This document shows positions 31,061-40,683 of a stretch of DNA of 64,000 bases, piece after piece. The DNA lies in assembly GCF_016458305.1 (NCBI RefSeq), contig NZ_JAEMHL010000013.1, positions 1 through 64,000 on the forward strand, written 5' to 3'. A model generated the notes under the pieces. The model was given only the letters and a program-made list of their open reading frames with translations. It was not told the origin of the DNA and ran no database searches. The DNA comes from Geomonas anaerohicana. Its GTDB lineage: Bacteria; Desulfobacterota; Desulfuromonadia; Geobacterales; Geobacteraceae. The position numbers were made by a program, and so were the translations under genes. Numbering within the stretch: position 1 is the first letter of the stretch; each line of letters starts with the position of its first letter.

Positions 31061-31080
31061 GCCCGTTTAGAGAGCAGAGT

Positions 31081-31195
31081 CCCCTCTCCCTCCGGGAGAG
31101 GGTGGCCGAAGGCCGGGTGAGGGAGATGCCACGAAGATAAGGTCCTGCCTGTGCGACCGCCCTCATCCCCGCCCCTCTCCCAAAGGGCGAGGGGA
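31081..31195. repeat. Dispersed CTCTCCC/GGGAGAGG palindromes
   Basis: Two arms, near 31081-31118 and 31160-31195, are the CCCTCTCCCTCCGGGAGAGGG type and inverted to each other, with about 40 bp between. Same family as those at 228-262 and 26875-26911. Confidence 0.65.
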
Positions 31196-31211
31196 GACCA
31201 CCAAAAACAAA

Positions 31212-31245
31212 GGGGGCGCCGGTTTATCCGGCGCCCCCTTCTCTT
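31212..31245. terminator. Bidirectional terminator between uvrC and mglA
   Basis: The stem GGGGGCGCCGG / CCGGCGCCCCC with a TTTAT loop is followed by TTCTCTTT on the plus side and by A-rich sequence on the other side. Confidence 0.75.
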
Positions 31246-31276
31246 TATCTTGTCACCGCCGCCCTGGCGGCTTCTG

Positions 31277-31864
31277 CTATTTCCCTTTCTTCAGGTCGAA
31301 CAGGATCAGCTTGGCGATCGCCTTGAGGGTCTCGAAGACCCCTTCGCCGGTGGTGGCGCAGGCTTCGAAATCGGGAACGTTGGTCGGGTTCAGCTCGCGA
31401 CGCAGTTCCTCGACGCTGACCACGTTGGGGAGATCGCGCTTGTTGTACTGGACCACGTAGGGAATCTTGTCCAGGTCGTACCCCTGCTCGATCAGGTTGA
31501 TGCGCAGGTTCTCAACGCTCTCGATGTTGGCGTCCATGCGCTCTTCCTGGGAGTCGGCCACGAAGACGACGCCGTCCACGCCCTTCAGGATCAGCTTACG
31601 GGAAGCGTCGTAGAAGACCTGTCCGGGGACGGTGTACAGGTGGAAGCGCGTCTTGAAACCGCGGATCTCGCCCAGGGCCAGCGGCAGGAAGTCGAAGAAC
31701 AGGGTGCGCTCGGTCTCGGTCGCGAGGCTGATCATCTTCCCTTTCGCGTCGGCGGCGGTTTTTTGGTAGACGTACTGGAGATTGGTTGTCTTGCCGCACA
31801 GACCCGGGCCGTAGTAGACGATCTTGCAGTTTATTTCACGGGAAGCGTAGTTGATGAAGGACAT
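31277..31864 (-). CDS. mglA: MglA-type small Ras-like GTPase
   Basis: The product is 195 aa. The P-loop GPGLCGKTT (residues 19-27) is the MglA form. The [16 protein letters not shown] stretch replaces the common DxxG switch, and NKRDLP is the guanine motif. It is followed at the C-terminus by CATTGEG. MglA sets cell polarity and motility direction, and cycles with its GAP MglB. The gene is downstream of mglB, with 179 bp holding a repeat in between. Both are minus strand. Confidence 0.93.
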   Translation of the reverse strand: MSFINYASREINCKIVYYGPGLCGKTTNLQYVYQKTAADAKGKMISLATETERTLFFDFLPLALGEIRGFKTRFHLYTVPGQVFYDASRKLILKGVDGVVFVADSQEERMDANIESVENLRINLIEQGYDLDKIPYVVQYNKRDLPNVVSVEELRRELNPTNVPDFEACATTGEGVFETLKAIAKLILFDLKKGK

Positions 31865-31929
31865 CCTACATTACCTCTTGTTATTGATGCATTGCATTGT
31901 CTATCCGCATCTGACCAGTTGCTTCGTCC

Positions 31930-32037
31930 CCTTCCCCCTTGCGGGGGAGGGCTAGGGTGGGGGGGAAGGTGCCACATTAGATGCCGAGGGCAGCTTCACC
32001 CACCCCCCGTCCCCCTCCCGTCTAGGGAGGGGGGGAG
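31930..32037. repeat. Dispersed GC-rich inverted-repeat element between mglB and mglA
   Basis: Two arms of the CCCCCTTGCGGGGGAGGGC and CCCCTCCCGTCTAGGGAGGGGG type lie within the mglB-mglA gap. It may partly uncouple the two genes or stabilise the mglB end. Confidence 0.65.
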
Positions 32038-32043
32038 AGCCAA

Positions 32044-32535
32044 TTAGCTGAACAGGTTGTCGATATCGTCGTCGGTGATTTCCGCGAAGGGGAACTCGCT
32101 GTCGCCGCTCTTCTCCTTCTCCTCGTTCTTCTGGAGCAGACGGTTGAAGATGGCGGTGAGTTCCTCGGATGCTTTCTTGACCCGCAGACGAACCAGCCCC
32201 AGCGAAGAGCGGGTATCGAAGAGTACTACCAGGATGACTCGGCCGGCGACGATGGAGATATGCAGGTTGTCCTTCTCACCCTCGTGGAACAGGATGGAGA
32301 ACTCCTTTTCCCCGATCAGCTTGGCCAGGCCGCCAGTGGCAGCGATGTTGCCGGCGGTGAGCGAGGCGAGCGAAGTGGTGTCGAAGCGCTCGGTCTCTCC
32401 GCAACCGGTGATCAGCTGGCCGTTCTTGTCCACCAGGAAGATCACCTTCGCATTGGCCTCGCGCAGCAGCTTCTCGAGCGCGACGTTTATCTGTTTGAAT
32501 TCCTCATCGTACATAATCAACTGAGGATTCGACAT
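32044..32535 (-). CDS. mglB: MglB-like roadblock/LC7-domain protein
   Basis: The product is 163 aa. The roadblock domain fills residues 10-130, with the ANAKVIFLVDKNGQLITGCGETERFDTTSLASLTAGNIAATGGLAKLIGEKEFSIL signature seen in pieces. The C-terminus is acidic (EITDDDIDNLFS). MglB acts as GTPase-activating protein for MglA. It is the first gene of the pair. The ATG has GGAGACA upstream. Confidence 0.9.
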   Translation of the reverse strand: MSNPQLIMYDEEFKQINVALEKLLREANAKVIFLVDKNGQLITGCGETERFDTTSLASLTAGNIAATGGLAKLIGEKEFSILFHEGEKDNLHISIVAGRVILVVLFDTRSSLGLVRLRVKKASEELTAIFNRLLQKNEEKEKSGDSEFPFAEITDDDIDNLFS

Positions 32536-32633
32536 GAATGTCTCCTTGGTGGGGGGTACTTTTGCAGCGAAGCTTATTCTATAACAGAAGCGTTACGCCA
32601 TTTCAAGGTAATTGCCTGAGCGATAACCGCTCC

Positions 32634-34043
32634 TTACACGCTTGCTATGCCACGCGCCGCCTTCAGAAGCAGGGCAACCTTCTCCGGATCCCCCGCCTCG
32701 CTGTACAGTCTGAGCACCGGTTCGGTCCCCGACGGACGTATCAAAAGCCAGGCTCCGTCCTCGAAGATGAACTTGAAACCATCGCTGAAATTGTGTCGCG
32801 CGACCGTGAAGCCGGCGATGCTGGTGATGCCCCCCTCCTGCATCCGCTCCAGGAGCTGCCGCTTCGCCTGCGGATCGATGGGAAGGTCGATGCGGGAGTA
32901 GTGGAAGTGGCCGATCTCGTCCATGGTCTCCTCCAGGAGCGCCCGCAGTCCCTTGCCGCTCATGGCCATCGCCTCCAGGAGCAGGAGCGCCATCAGGATG
33001 CCGTCGCGCTCCGGGATGTGCCCCTTGACGCCGAGACCGCCGGATTCCTCCCCGCCCATCAGGACGTCCTTTTCCAGCATCATCTCGCAGATGTGCTTGA
33101 AACCGATCTGGGTCTCGAACAGTTCCAGGCCGTACTTCGCGGCGAGCAGGTCGATCATCTGGGTGGTGGAGACCGTCTTGACCACGGCGCCGCGCACCCC
33201 TTTCCTCTCGTAGAGGTGGCGCAGCAGCACGGTGAAGATGCGGTGCGAGGAGAAGAATTCGCCGGTCTCGTCGACTGCGCCGATGCGGTCGGCATCGCCA
33301 TCCAGGGCCAGGCCTACCTGGAAGTTGCCGGCCTGAACCAGCGCGGACAACTCGCCCAGGTGCTCGGCGATGGGCTCGGGAGGATGCCCGCCGAAGGATG
33401 GATTCTCGGCACCGTGGATCTCCTCGATGCCCGGGACCAGCAGCGGCAACAGGCCGGAGCCGGCGCCGAACATCGGGTCGACCACTGCCTTGATGGAGGC
33501 GGAGCGGATCAGTTCCAGGTCGACGTAGCGCCCCAGCTGGGCCAGGTACGGTGCGGTGGCATCGAACAGTTCGACCTGCCCGCTCGCCTGCGCCTCGGAG
33601 AGCGCCAGCGCCTGCACCGGGCGCGACGCGGCCTGGTTCTCGGCCACCATCTGCTCCAGCACCTTGGTGGTGGAAGGACGTGCGGAACCGCCGAAGGATT
33701 CTTTGACCTTGAAGCCGTTGTAACGCGGGGGGTTGTGGCTGGCCGTGATCATGACCCCGGCACCGGCCTTTTTTTCGTGGACGGCCCAGGAGACTGCTGG
33801 GGTGGCTGCGTAGTCGTGGGAGAGCCAGGTCTTGATGCCGTTGCCCGCCGCAATGGCGGCGACGCGCTCGGCGAACTCCTTGGAAAGGAAGCGGCGGTCG
33901 TAGCCGATCACCAGTCCTTTTCCCGCAAGACCCTGCTTGTGCAGATAATCCATGGTGGCCTGCGCCACCAGGGAAAGGTTTTCAAAGGTGAAGGTGTCGG
34001 CGATGACGCCGCGCCACCCATCGGTGCCGAATTGTATCTGCAA
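32634..34043 (-). CDS. Phosphoglucomutase/phosphomannomutase family enzyme
   Basis: The product is 469 aa. It has FGTDGWRG at the N-terminus, the phosphoserine loop ITASHNPPRYNG, the metal-binding DGDADRIG loop, the sugar loop GGEESGGLG and the phosphate-binding RPSGTEPVLRLY near the end. These cover all four family domains. It interconverts hexose 1- and 6-phosphates; glucose or mannose preference cannot be told. The start is probably the TTG at 34043, because a GGAGG lies seven bases upstream; the frame opens two codons earlier. Monocistronic. Confidence 0.92.
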   Translation of the reverse strand: MQIQFGTDGWRGVIADTFTFENLSLVAQATMDYLHKQGLAGKGLVIGYDRRFLSKEFAERVAAIAAGNGIKTWLSHDYAATPAVSWAVHEKKAGAGVMITASHNPPRYNGFKVKESFGGSARPSTTKVLEQMVAENQAASRPVQALALSEAQASGQVELFDATAPYLAQLGRYVDLELIRSASIKAVVDPMFGAGSGLLPLLVPGIEEIHGAENPSFGGHPPEPIAEHLGELSALVQAGNFQVGLALDGDADRIGAVDETGEFFSSHRIFTVLLRHLYERKGVRGAVVKTVSTTQMIDLLAAKYGLELFETQIGFKHICEMMLEKDVLMGGEESGGLGVKGHIPERDGILMALLLLEAMAMSGKGLRALLEETMDEIGHFHYSRIDLPIDPQAKRQLLERMQEGGITSIAGFTVARHNFSDGFKFIFEDGAWLLIRPSGTEPVLRLYSEAGDPEKVALLLKAARGIASV

Positions 34044-34201
34044 GAGCAATCCTCCATAAACGTTAATGATGGGGCATTTTCCACGGCGGCGCTTGATCTG
34101 TCAACCCTTACTTGCCGGAAAAGCGCCGAAGTGGTTGACCGCAGCCGGGGATTGGCTTATAAGAAGGCAACGATTACCAATCCCAGAGGAGGTACGAAAA
34201 C

Positions 34202-34783
34202 ATGTTGAAAAGATTCATCTGCGCTCTGATCCTGGGGCTCTTCCTGGCGGGCGGCGCCATCGCTGCCGAGACGAAGAACCCGGTGGTGCTGATCGAGACC
34301 AACCAGGGCAACATCAAGGTCGAGCTGAACCAGGAGAAAGCGCCCATCTCGGTCAAAAACTTCCTCGACTATGCCAACAGCGGTTTCTACAACGGGACCA
34401 TCTTCCACCGCGTCATCCCCAACTTCATGATCCAGGGTGGCGGCTTCGGCCAGGACCTCAATCCGAAGGCGACCAAGGCCCCGATCAAGAACGAAGCTGC
34501 CAACGGGCTGAAAAACGAGCGCGGCACCATCGCCATGGCCCGCACCATGGTGGTCGACTCCGCCACCGCGCAGTTCTTCATCAACACCGTGAACAACGAC
34601 TTCCTGAACCACAGGCCGGGCGGTGGCCAGATGGGCTACGGCTACGCCGTCTTCGGCAAGGTGCTGGAGGGGATGGACGTGGTCGACAAGATCGCGGCCA
34701 CCAAGACCGGCAAAGGTGCCAACGGCATGCCGGACGTACCGCAGACGCCGATGATCATCAAGAGCGTCAAAGTCCTCAAGTAA
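34202..34783 (+). CDS. Secreted peptidyl-prolyl cis-trans isomerase (cyclophilin)
   Basis: The product is 193 aa. A signal peptide (FICALILGLFLAGGAIA) precedes a cyclophilin domain of about 165 residues. The active-site stretches FHRVIPNFMIQGG and ATAQFFINTVNNDFLNH are intact. The family accelerates proline isomerisation during folding; here it should act in the periplasm. A GAGGTACG ribosome site precedes the ATG. A terminator follows. Confidence 0.94.
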   Translation: MLKRFICALILGLFLAGGAIAAETKNPVVLIETNQGNIKVELNQEKAPISVKNFLDYANSGFYNGTIFHRVIPNFMIQGGGFGQDLNPKATKAPIKNEAANGLKNERGTIAMARTMVVDSATAQFFINTVNNDFLNHRPGGGQMGYGYAVFGKVLEGMDVVDKIAATKTGKGANGMPDVPQTPMIIKSVKVLK

Positions 34784-34786
34784 TGC

Positions 34787-34820
34787 AAAAAGGGGCGCCG
34801 CGAGGTGCCCCTTTCCTTTT
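34787..34820. terminator. Rho-independent terminator
   Basis: AAAAAGGGGC ... GCCCCTTTCC forms a stem followed by TTTT, directly after the cyclophilin stop. It also faces the end of the resB-like gene. Confidence 0.7.
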
Positions 34821-35496
34821 ATCTCCCCTTGCGCTGCGCCAGCAGCATCAGGTTCCCTACCGTAAAAATCAACGCCCCTATGAACGCGGTCAACGCACCG
34901 GGCTCCTTGTGCACCTCGAAGAGCGCCACCGGCACCGGGCTGAGCGCCACGTCCTTGACGTAGATGCCGTATCCCTTGTGGAAGAGCGGCTGGTTGGGCT
35001 GTACCGCGTGCAGGCCGTCCGAAAGCCTGAGTTCAGCGCGGTAGCCGCTCATCATCCCCATGGGACCCACCTGCCCCGTGATTTTCTCCACCACGACCCG
35101 CTCGCCGTCCGGGAAGCCGAAGGAGTCGCCCTGCGGCAACTGCATCTGCTGTTTGAAGCCGCCGTAGGCGGAAAGCAGGTGCGCCAGGACGATGAGCAGG
35201 AAGCCCGCGTGCATCAGGTGCGGCGCCACGCTGCGCCCTTTGCGGCGCAGGGCGTCGATGGAGCAGACGAGCGCATTGACGAAGAGGACCACGATACAGG
35301 CGACGCAGAGCCAGAGCCACCAGGAGTAACCCAGAGGCGCGCGCTGCAGCCAGAAGAGGAGCGGCATGTCGTTGAGCCCGCCCTGCTCCGAGCTGGCGCT
35401 GGAGAAGGAGCCCAGGGCAAGGGTGACCATGACCCCGGTCATGAGCCAGAGGCCAAGGTTGAGGGAGGTTAGTCGAGAGTAGATGGCTTTCAGCAC
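34819..35496 (-). CDS. ResB-like cytochrome c biogenesis protein
   Basis: The product is 225 aa. Membrane segments lie near residues 10-28, 48-72 and 87-105, and one near the C-terminus (ALTAFIGALIFTVGNLMLLA). The N-terminal NLGLWLMTGVMVTLALGSF and the soluble domain in the middle fit short ResB-family proteins. These work with CcsA in heme ligation to apocytochromes. A GTG at 35496 has GGAG seven bases upstream. The frame itself opens at a TTG 17 codons earlier without a ribosome site. It is separated from ccsA by a GxxExxY gene. Confidence 0.78.
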   Translation of the reverse strand: MLKAIYSRLTSLNLGLWLMTGVMVTLALGSFSSASSEQGGLNDMPLLFWLQRAPLGYSWWLWLCVACIVVLFVNALVCSIDALRRKGRSVAPHLMHAGFLLIVLAHLLSAYGGFKQQMQLPQGDSFGFPDGERVVVEKITGQVGPMGMMSGYRAELRLSDGLHAVQPNQPLFHKGYGIYVKDVALSPVPVALFEVHKEPGALTAFIGALIFTVGNLMLLAQRKGR

Positions 35497-35592
35497 TTTT
35501 ACGCTCCATAAATCAAATGCATCGCACACGGATTTCGCGGAAACCAAGGCAATAACTGCGGATAAATCTTATAGATGAACACCGCATTAGAA

Positions 35593-35985
35593 TTAGCCTT
35601 TGCGCAAAGCCTGCTTTACATCATTCGAGAAAATTATTCTCTTGAACTGCGGTTTTTTACCGAAGTTCAGGAGCAACCCCAGTTCCTTATCCGACGCTTT
35701 AAGATAATTCGTCAGTTGAGCGTAATGCTCGTCACGTAATGCTTCTGCAGCTTTTAACTCGAGGATGACAACGTCTTGGACAACGACATCGGCGAAATAC
35801 TCTCCTACGAGCAAGCCGTCGTAATAGACTGGAATTTTCGGTTGCTGGTTAACCTCAAGCCCCAACTTAGCCAGCTCGATTACCAGAGCGTTTTCGTACA
35901 CCTTCTCCAGAAATCCAAAACCCAAAGTGTTATAAACCTTGAAAAACCCCTTCAGTATCCTGTCCGTTGTCTCTTCATGAATCAT
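35593..35985 (-). CDS. GxxExxY-family protein
   Basis: The product is 130 aa. It has the family motif in VYNTLGFGFLEKVYENALVIEL and a central PIPVYYDGLLVGEYFADVVVQ-like strand set, ending LLLNFGKKPQFKRIIF. The family has a PD-(D/E)XK-like fold and no assigned role. Base composition is clearly more AT-rich than its neighbours, which suggests recent transfer. It lies between the resB-like and ccsA-like genes, which usually adjoin. A GGGAGGTTG ribosome site precedes the ATG. Confidence 0.9.
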   Translation of the reverse strand: MIHEETTDRILKGFFKVYNTLGFGFLEKVYENALVIELAKLGLEVNQQPKIPVYYDGLLVGEYFADVVVQDVVILELKAAEALRDEHYAQLTNYLKASDKELGLLLNFGKKPQFKRIIFSNDVKQALRKG

Positions 35986-36099
35986 TTCAACCTCCCATGC
36001 CCGAGAAATTGAAAAGATTCTACCGTACGGGATCCGATTTTAATCCGCTCTAATCAGTCCACTCCGTATAATCCGTGTGCGACGCCGTTGACTTTGCCT

Positions 36100-36816
36100 C
36101 TAGAAGCTGTGCGAGCTCCGCATGAGCATGCTGACGCCCAGGTAGGTGAAGAGCGTCACCAGGAAGCCGACGATGCCGAGCCAGGCGAAGCCGCGCTCCC
36201 AGGCCTGGCCCTTGAGGCGCAGGTGCAGGTAGAGCGAGTAGAAGATCCACAGGATGGAGGTCCAGAGTTCCTTCGCCGTCCAGAGCCAGTAGGTGCCCCA
36301 GGCGTAGTAGCCCCAGATGCCCCCGGAGACCATGGAGAGCGAGAAGAAGCTGTAGCCGACCAGCGCCGCGCGGTACTGCAGATCGAGCGCCGGCTTCCCC
36401 CCGCCCTGCAGGAAGGCCACACCCAAGAGCGCCGCGATGCCGAAGAGGCCGTAGGCGAAGAAGGCCAGCGCCACGTGCAGCTCGAACCAGTAGGTGTCGA
36501 GGATGGGCGGCAGCGGCATGTTGATGGTCGGGAAGGGAAGCGCCAGGGCGGCGAAGAGGCCGGCGAGCGCGCCGCACCCCCAGCAGAACCAGCGGATGCC
36601 CCGGGTCTGGCGGCTGTAGATGAAGGGGAGCCCCATGAGACCGAGCGAGCCCGAGAAGAAGGCCAGGGTGTCCTGGGGGCCGATCAGGGGGAGCCGTCCC
36701 AGCCCCATGCCGCGCGAGGCGAGATAGGCCAGGCTGCAGCCGAGTGCCGCCACGAAAATCGGCCGGCGGATGGAGGCGACGTAAAGCAGCGCGGAAGTGA
36801 TGAGAAGAGGTTTCAT
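36100..36816 (-). CDS. CcsA/ResC-like cytochrome c assembly protein
   Basis: The product is 238 aa with about six to seven membrane segments. The tryptophan-rich heme-handling motif reads WGTYWLWTAKELWTSILW in the second half. Conserved His residues are present at FELHVALAFFAYGL and YLHLR. The motif has L-W-T-A where CcsA usually has S-W-D-P. It should act at the membrane in heme delivery to apocytochromes with the ResB-like protein. It is on the minus strand, upstream of that gene. Confidence 0.82.
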   Translation of the reverse strand: MKPLLITSALLYVASIRRPIFVAALGCSLAYLASRGMGLGRLPLIGPQDTLAFFSGSLGLMGLPFIYSRQTRGIRWFCWGCGALAGLFAALALPFPTINMPLPPILDTYWFELHVALAFFAYGLFGIAALLGVAFLQGGGKPALDLQYRAALVGYSFFSLSMVSGGIWGYYAWGTYWLWTAKELWTSILWIFYSLYLHLRLKGQAWERGFAWLGIVGFLVTLFTYLGVSMLMRSSHSF

Positions 36817-36846
36817 GACGATCCAGGAGCTTTGGCTGTTAACGTT

Positions 36847-36939
36847 CCCTCCCCCGGAGGGGGAGGGTCAGGGAGGGGGCGCGCAGCGTCTCTTTTAAGC
36901 TTCCCCCCCTCACAACCTCCCCCCTCCGGGGGGAGGAGT
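36847..36939. repeat. Dispersed GC-rich inverted-repeat element
   Basis: CCCTCCCCCGGAGGGGGAGGG and CCTCCCCCCTCCGGGGGGAGG form the arms, placed in the 140-bp gap between ccsA-like and def genes. Same family as 17971-18069. Confidence 0.75.
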
Positions 36940-36956
36940 GTGATCCGTGGTGGAAA

Positions 36957-37463
36957 CTATTTGTAACTCTTGCGCCTGAACAGGCCGGTCTTGAGCGAGG
37001 CGATGCGGTCCAGGAACAGGAAACCGTCCAGGTGGTCCATCTCGTGCTGGATGGCCACGGCCTCGAAGCCGGATGCATCGAACTCGCGCACGTTGCCGTC
37101 AGGCTCGGTGAAACGCAGGGTGAGCTCGGTGGCACGCTCGACGTCGCCGGTGTAGTCCGGCACGCTCATGCAACCCTCGCGCATCACGGCGCCGCCACTC
37201 TTGGCAAGGATCTCCGGGTTGATCATCAGCAAGAGGCCATGGTTGTTCTCCTTGCCGTGACGGTTCTTCGAGACGTCGATGACGCAGACGCGCCGGGAGA
37301 CGCCGATCTGGGGCGCGGCAACACCGACGGAACCGGGGCCGGCGTGCATGGTGTCCACCAGGTCTTCGATCAGCTCTTTTATCTCATCGTCGATGGCCTG
37401 CACCGGGGCGCAAACCTGCTTCAATATCGGGTCGGGATAGACGACTATCGGTTTGACTGCCAT
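36957..37463 (-). CDS. def: Peptide deformylase
   Basis: The product is 168 aa. All three active-site motifs are intact: GVAAPQIG (GxGxAAxQ type), EGCMSVP (Cys metal ligand) and IQHEMDHLDG (HExxH). It removes the formyl group from new N-terminal methionines. The ATG at 37463 begins the usual AVKPIVVYPDPILK; the frame upstream adds 17 unconserved residues. It lies 7 nt after the ACT-domain gene. Confidence 0.95.
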   Translation of the reverse strand: MAVKPIVVYPDPILKQVCAPVQAIDDEIKELIEDLVDTMHAGPGSVGVAAPQIGVSRRVCVIDVSKNRHGKENNHGLLLMINPEILAKSGGAVMREGCMSVPDYTGDVERATELTLRFTEPDGNVREFDASGFEAVAIQHEMDHLDGFLFLDRIASLKTGLFRRKSYK

Positions 37464-37470
37464 ATAGAAA

Positions 37471-38037
37471 TCAGAGGGAGACCGGCGTAATGAGTCGCAC
37501 CGAAATCTCCACACTCAGCTCCTTTTTCAGTTTTTCCAGCAGGGCGGTGACATCCTCCACCGAAAGTCCCTGGGGCAGCGCGGCCTCTAGCACCAGCACG
37601 TACACCGGCTCGCTCGGCTTGCCGATCAGCTTGGTGTTGAGGTCGGCGATGCTGACGCCACGGTCGGCGAGTTCGCGGGTGACGCGGTAGACGATGCCCG
37701 GCTTGTCGGAACCGTACACCGAGATCAGGCACAGTTCCCCTTCCGGCCCCTGGTAGCAGACCTCGTCGTCCTTCAGGGTCCGGACGAAGGCGGAAAGCCC
37801 GGTGCCGGCAGTCTTGGCGGTAAACTCGTCTTCCAGCTTCTTCTTGGAGAAGGGCTTCTCGTGGGAGACGATCAGGATCATGGCGAACTCGCCACCGAGC
37901 ATGGTGCAGCTCGAGTCCTCGACGTTGCAGCCGAGCTTGTAGAGCACCTCGGAGGTGTCCGCAACGATGCCGGTGCGGTCCTTGCCGATGATGGTGACGG
38001 CGAAATGAGCCAGGTTAGGCTTGCGACAAAGGTTCAT
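37471..38037 (-). CDS. Two-ACT-domain protein (GcvR-like)
   Basis: The product is 188 aa. Two ACT domains cover roughly residues 10-85 and 98-185. They begin FAVTIIGKDRTGIVADTSEVL and LISVYGSDKPGIVYRVTREL, each with the glycine ligand-binding turn. Such proteins sense amino acids, and GcvR represses the glycine cleavage system. The real target is not known. The ATG at 38037 has GGAGG upstream. Probably co-transcribed with def. Confidence 0.83.
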   Translation of the reverse strand: MNLCRKPNLAHFAVTIIGKDRTGIVADTSEVLYKLGCNVEDSSCTMLGGEFAMILIVSHEKPFSKKKLEDEFTAKTAGTGLSAFVRTLKDDEVCYQGPEGELCLISVYGSDKPGIVYRVTRELADRGVSIADLNTKLIGKPSEPVYVLVLEAALPQGLSVEDVTALLEKLKKELSVEISVRLITPVSL

Positions 38038-38076
38038 TGGGCCTCCTTCTAAAGGTCCGTGGTAATGGGAAGTAAG

Positions 38077-38105
38077 GGGGACAGGCACCTGCGGAGCCAG
38101 TCCCC
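38077..38105. repeat. Dispersed palindrome (GGGGACAGG...CCAGTCCCC)
   Basis: A 29-bp hairpin lies between ftsK and the ACT-domain gene. Same family as 18614-18643, 42380-42408, 60798-60827 and 63409-63437. Confidence 0.8.
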
Positions 38106-38112
38106 TTAACGA

Positions 38113-40440
<2,328 letters not shown>

Positions 40441-40462
40441 GCCTTGTCCGTGTTCTGTGCTC

Positions 40463-40498
40463 CCGCCCCCGGAGGGGGAGGGTTGGGGAGGGGGGCTC
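40463..40498. repeat. Dispersed GC-rich palindrome fragment
   Basis: GCCCCCGGAGGGGGAGGG and the following GGGGAGGGGGGC arm are one half of the larger inverted element. It lies upstream of ftsK. Confidence 0.6.
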
Positions 40499-40520
40499 CC
40501 GGAAGCCTTAGAGATTTTCC

Positions 40521-40632
40521 CTCGTTCCCAAGCTCCTGCTTGGGAACGGGCTGCGGCCGAAAGCTCCAGCTTTGGTTTGGGAAGCGAAGCTTCCCGTTGC
40601 TTTGCATTCCCAAGCAGGAGCTTGGGAACGAG
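40521..40632. repeat. Dispersed multi-hairpin element (CTCGTTCCCAAG type)
   Basis: The ends CTCGTTCCCAAGCTCCTGCTTGGGAACG and CATTCCCAAGCAGGAGCTTGGGAACGAG are inverted to each other. An AGCTCCAGCTTTGG and GGGAAGCGAAGCTTCCC stem lie between. Same family as 26924-27042 and 49213-49296. Confidence 0.8.
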
Positions 40633-40683
40633 AAGAAACGGGCTAATAATTATTCGCCCCTACAGTCGAGGTGAAATCTCGGG

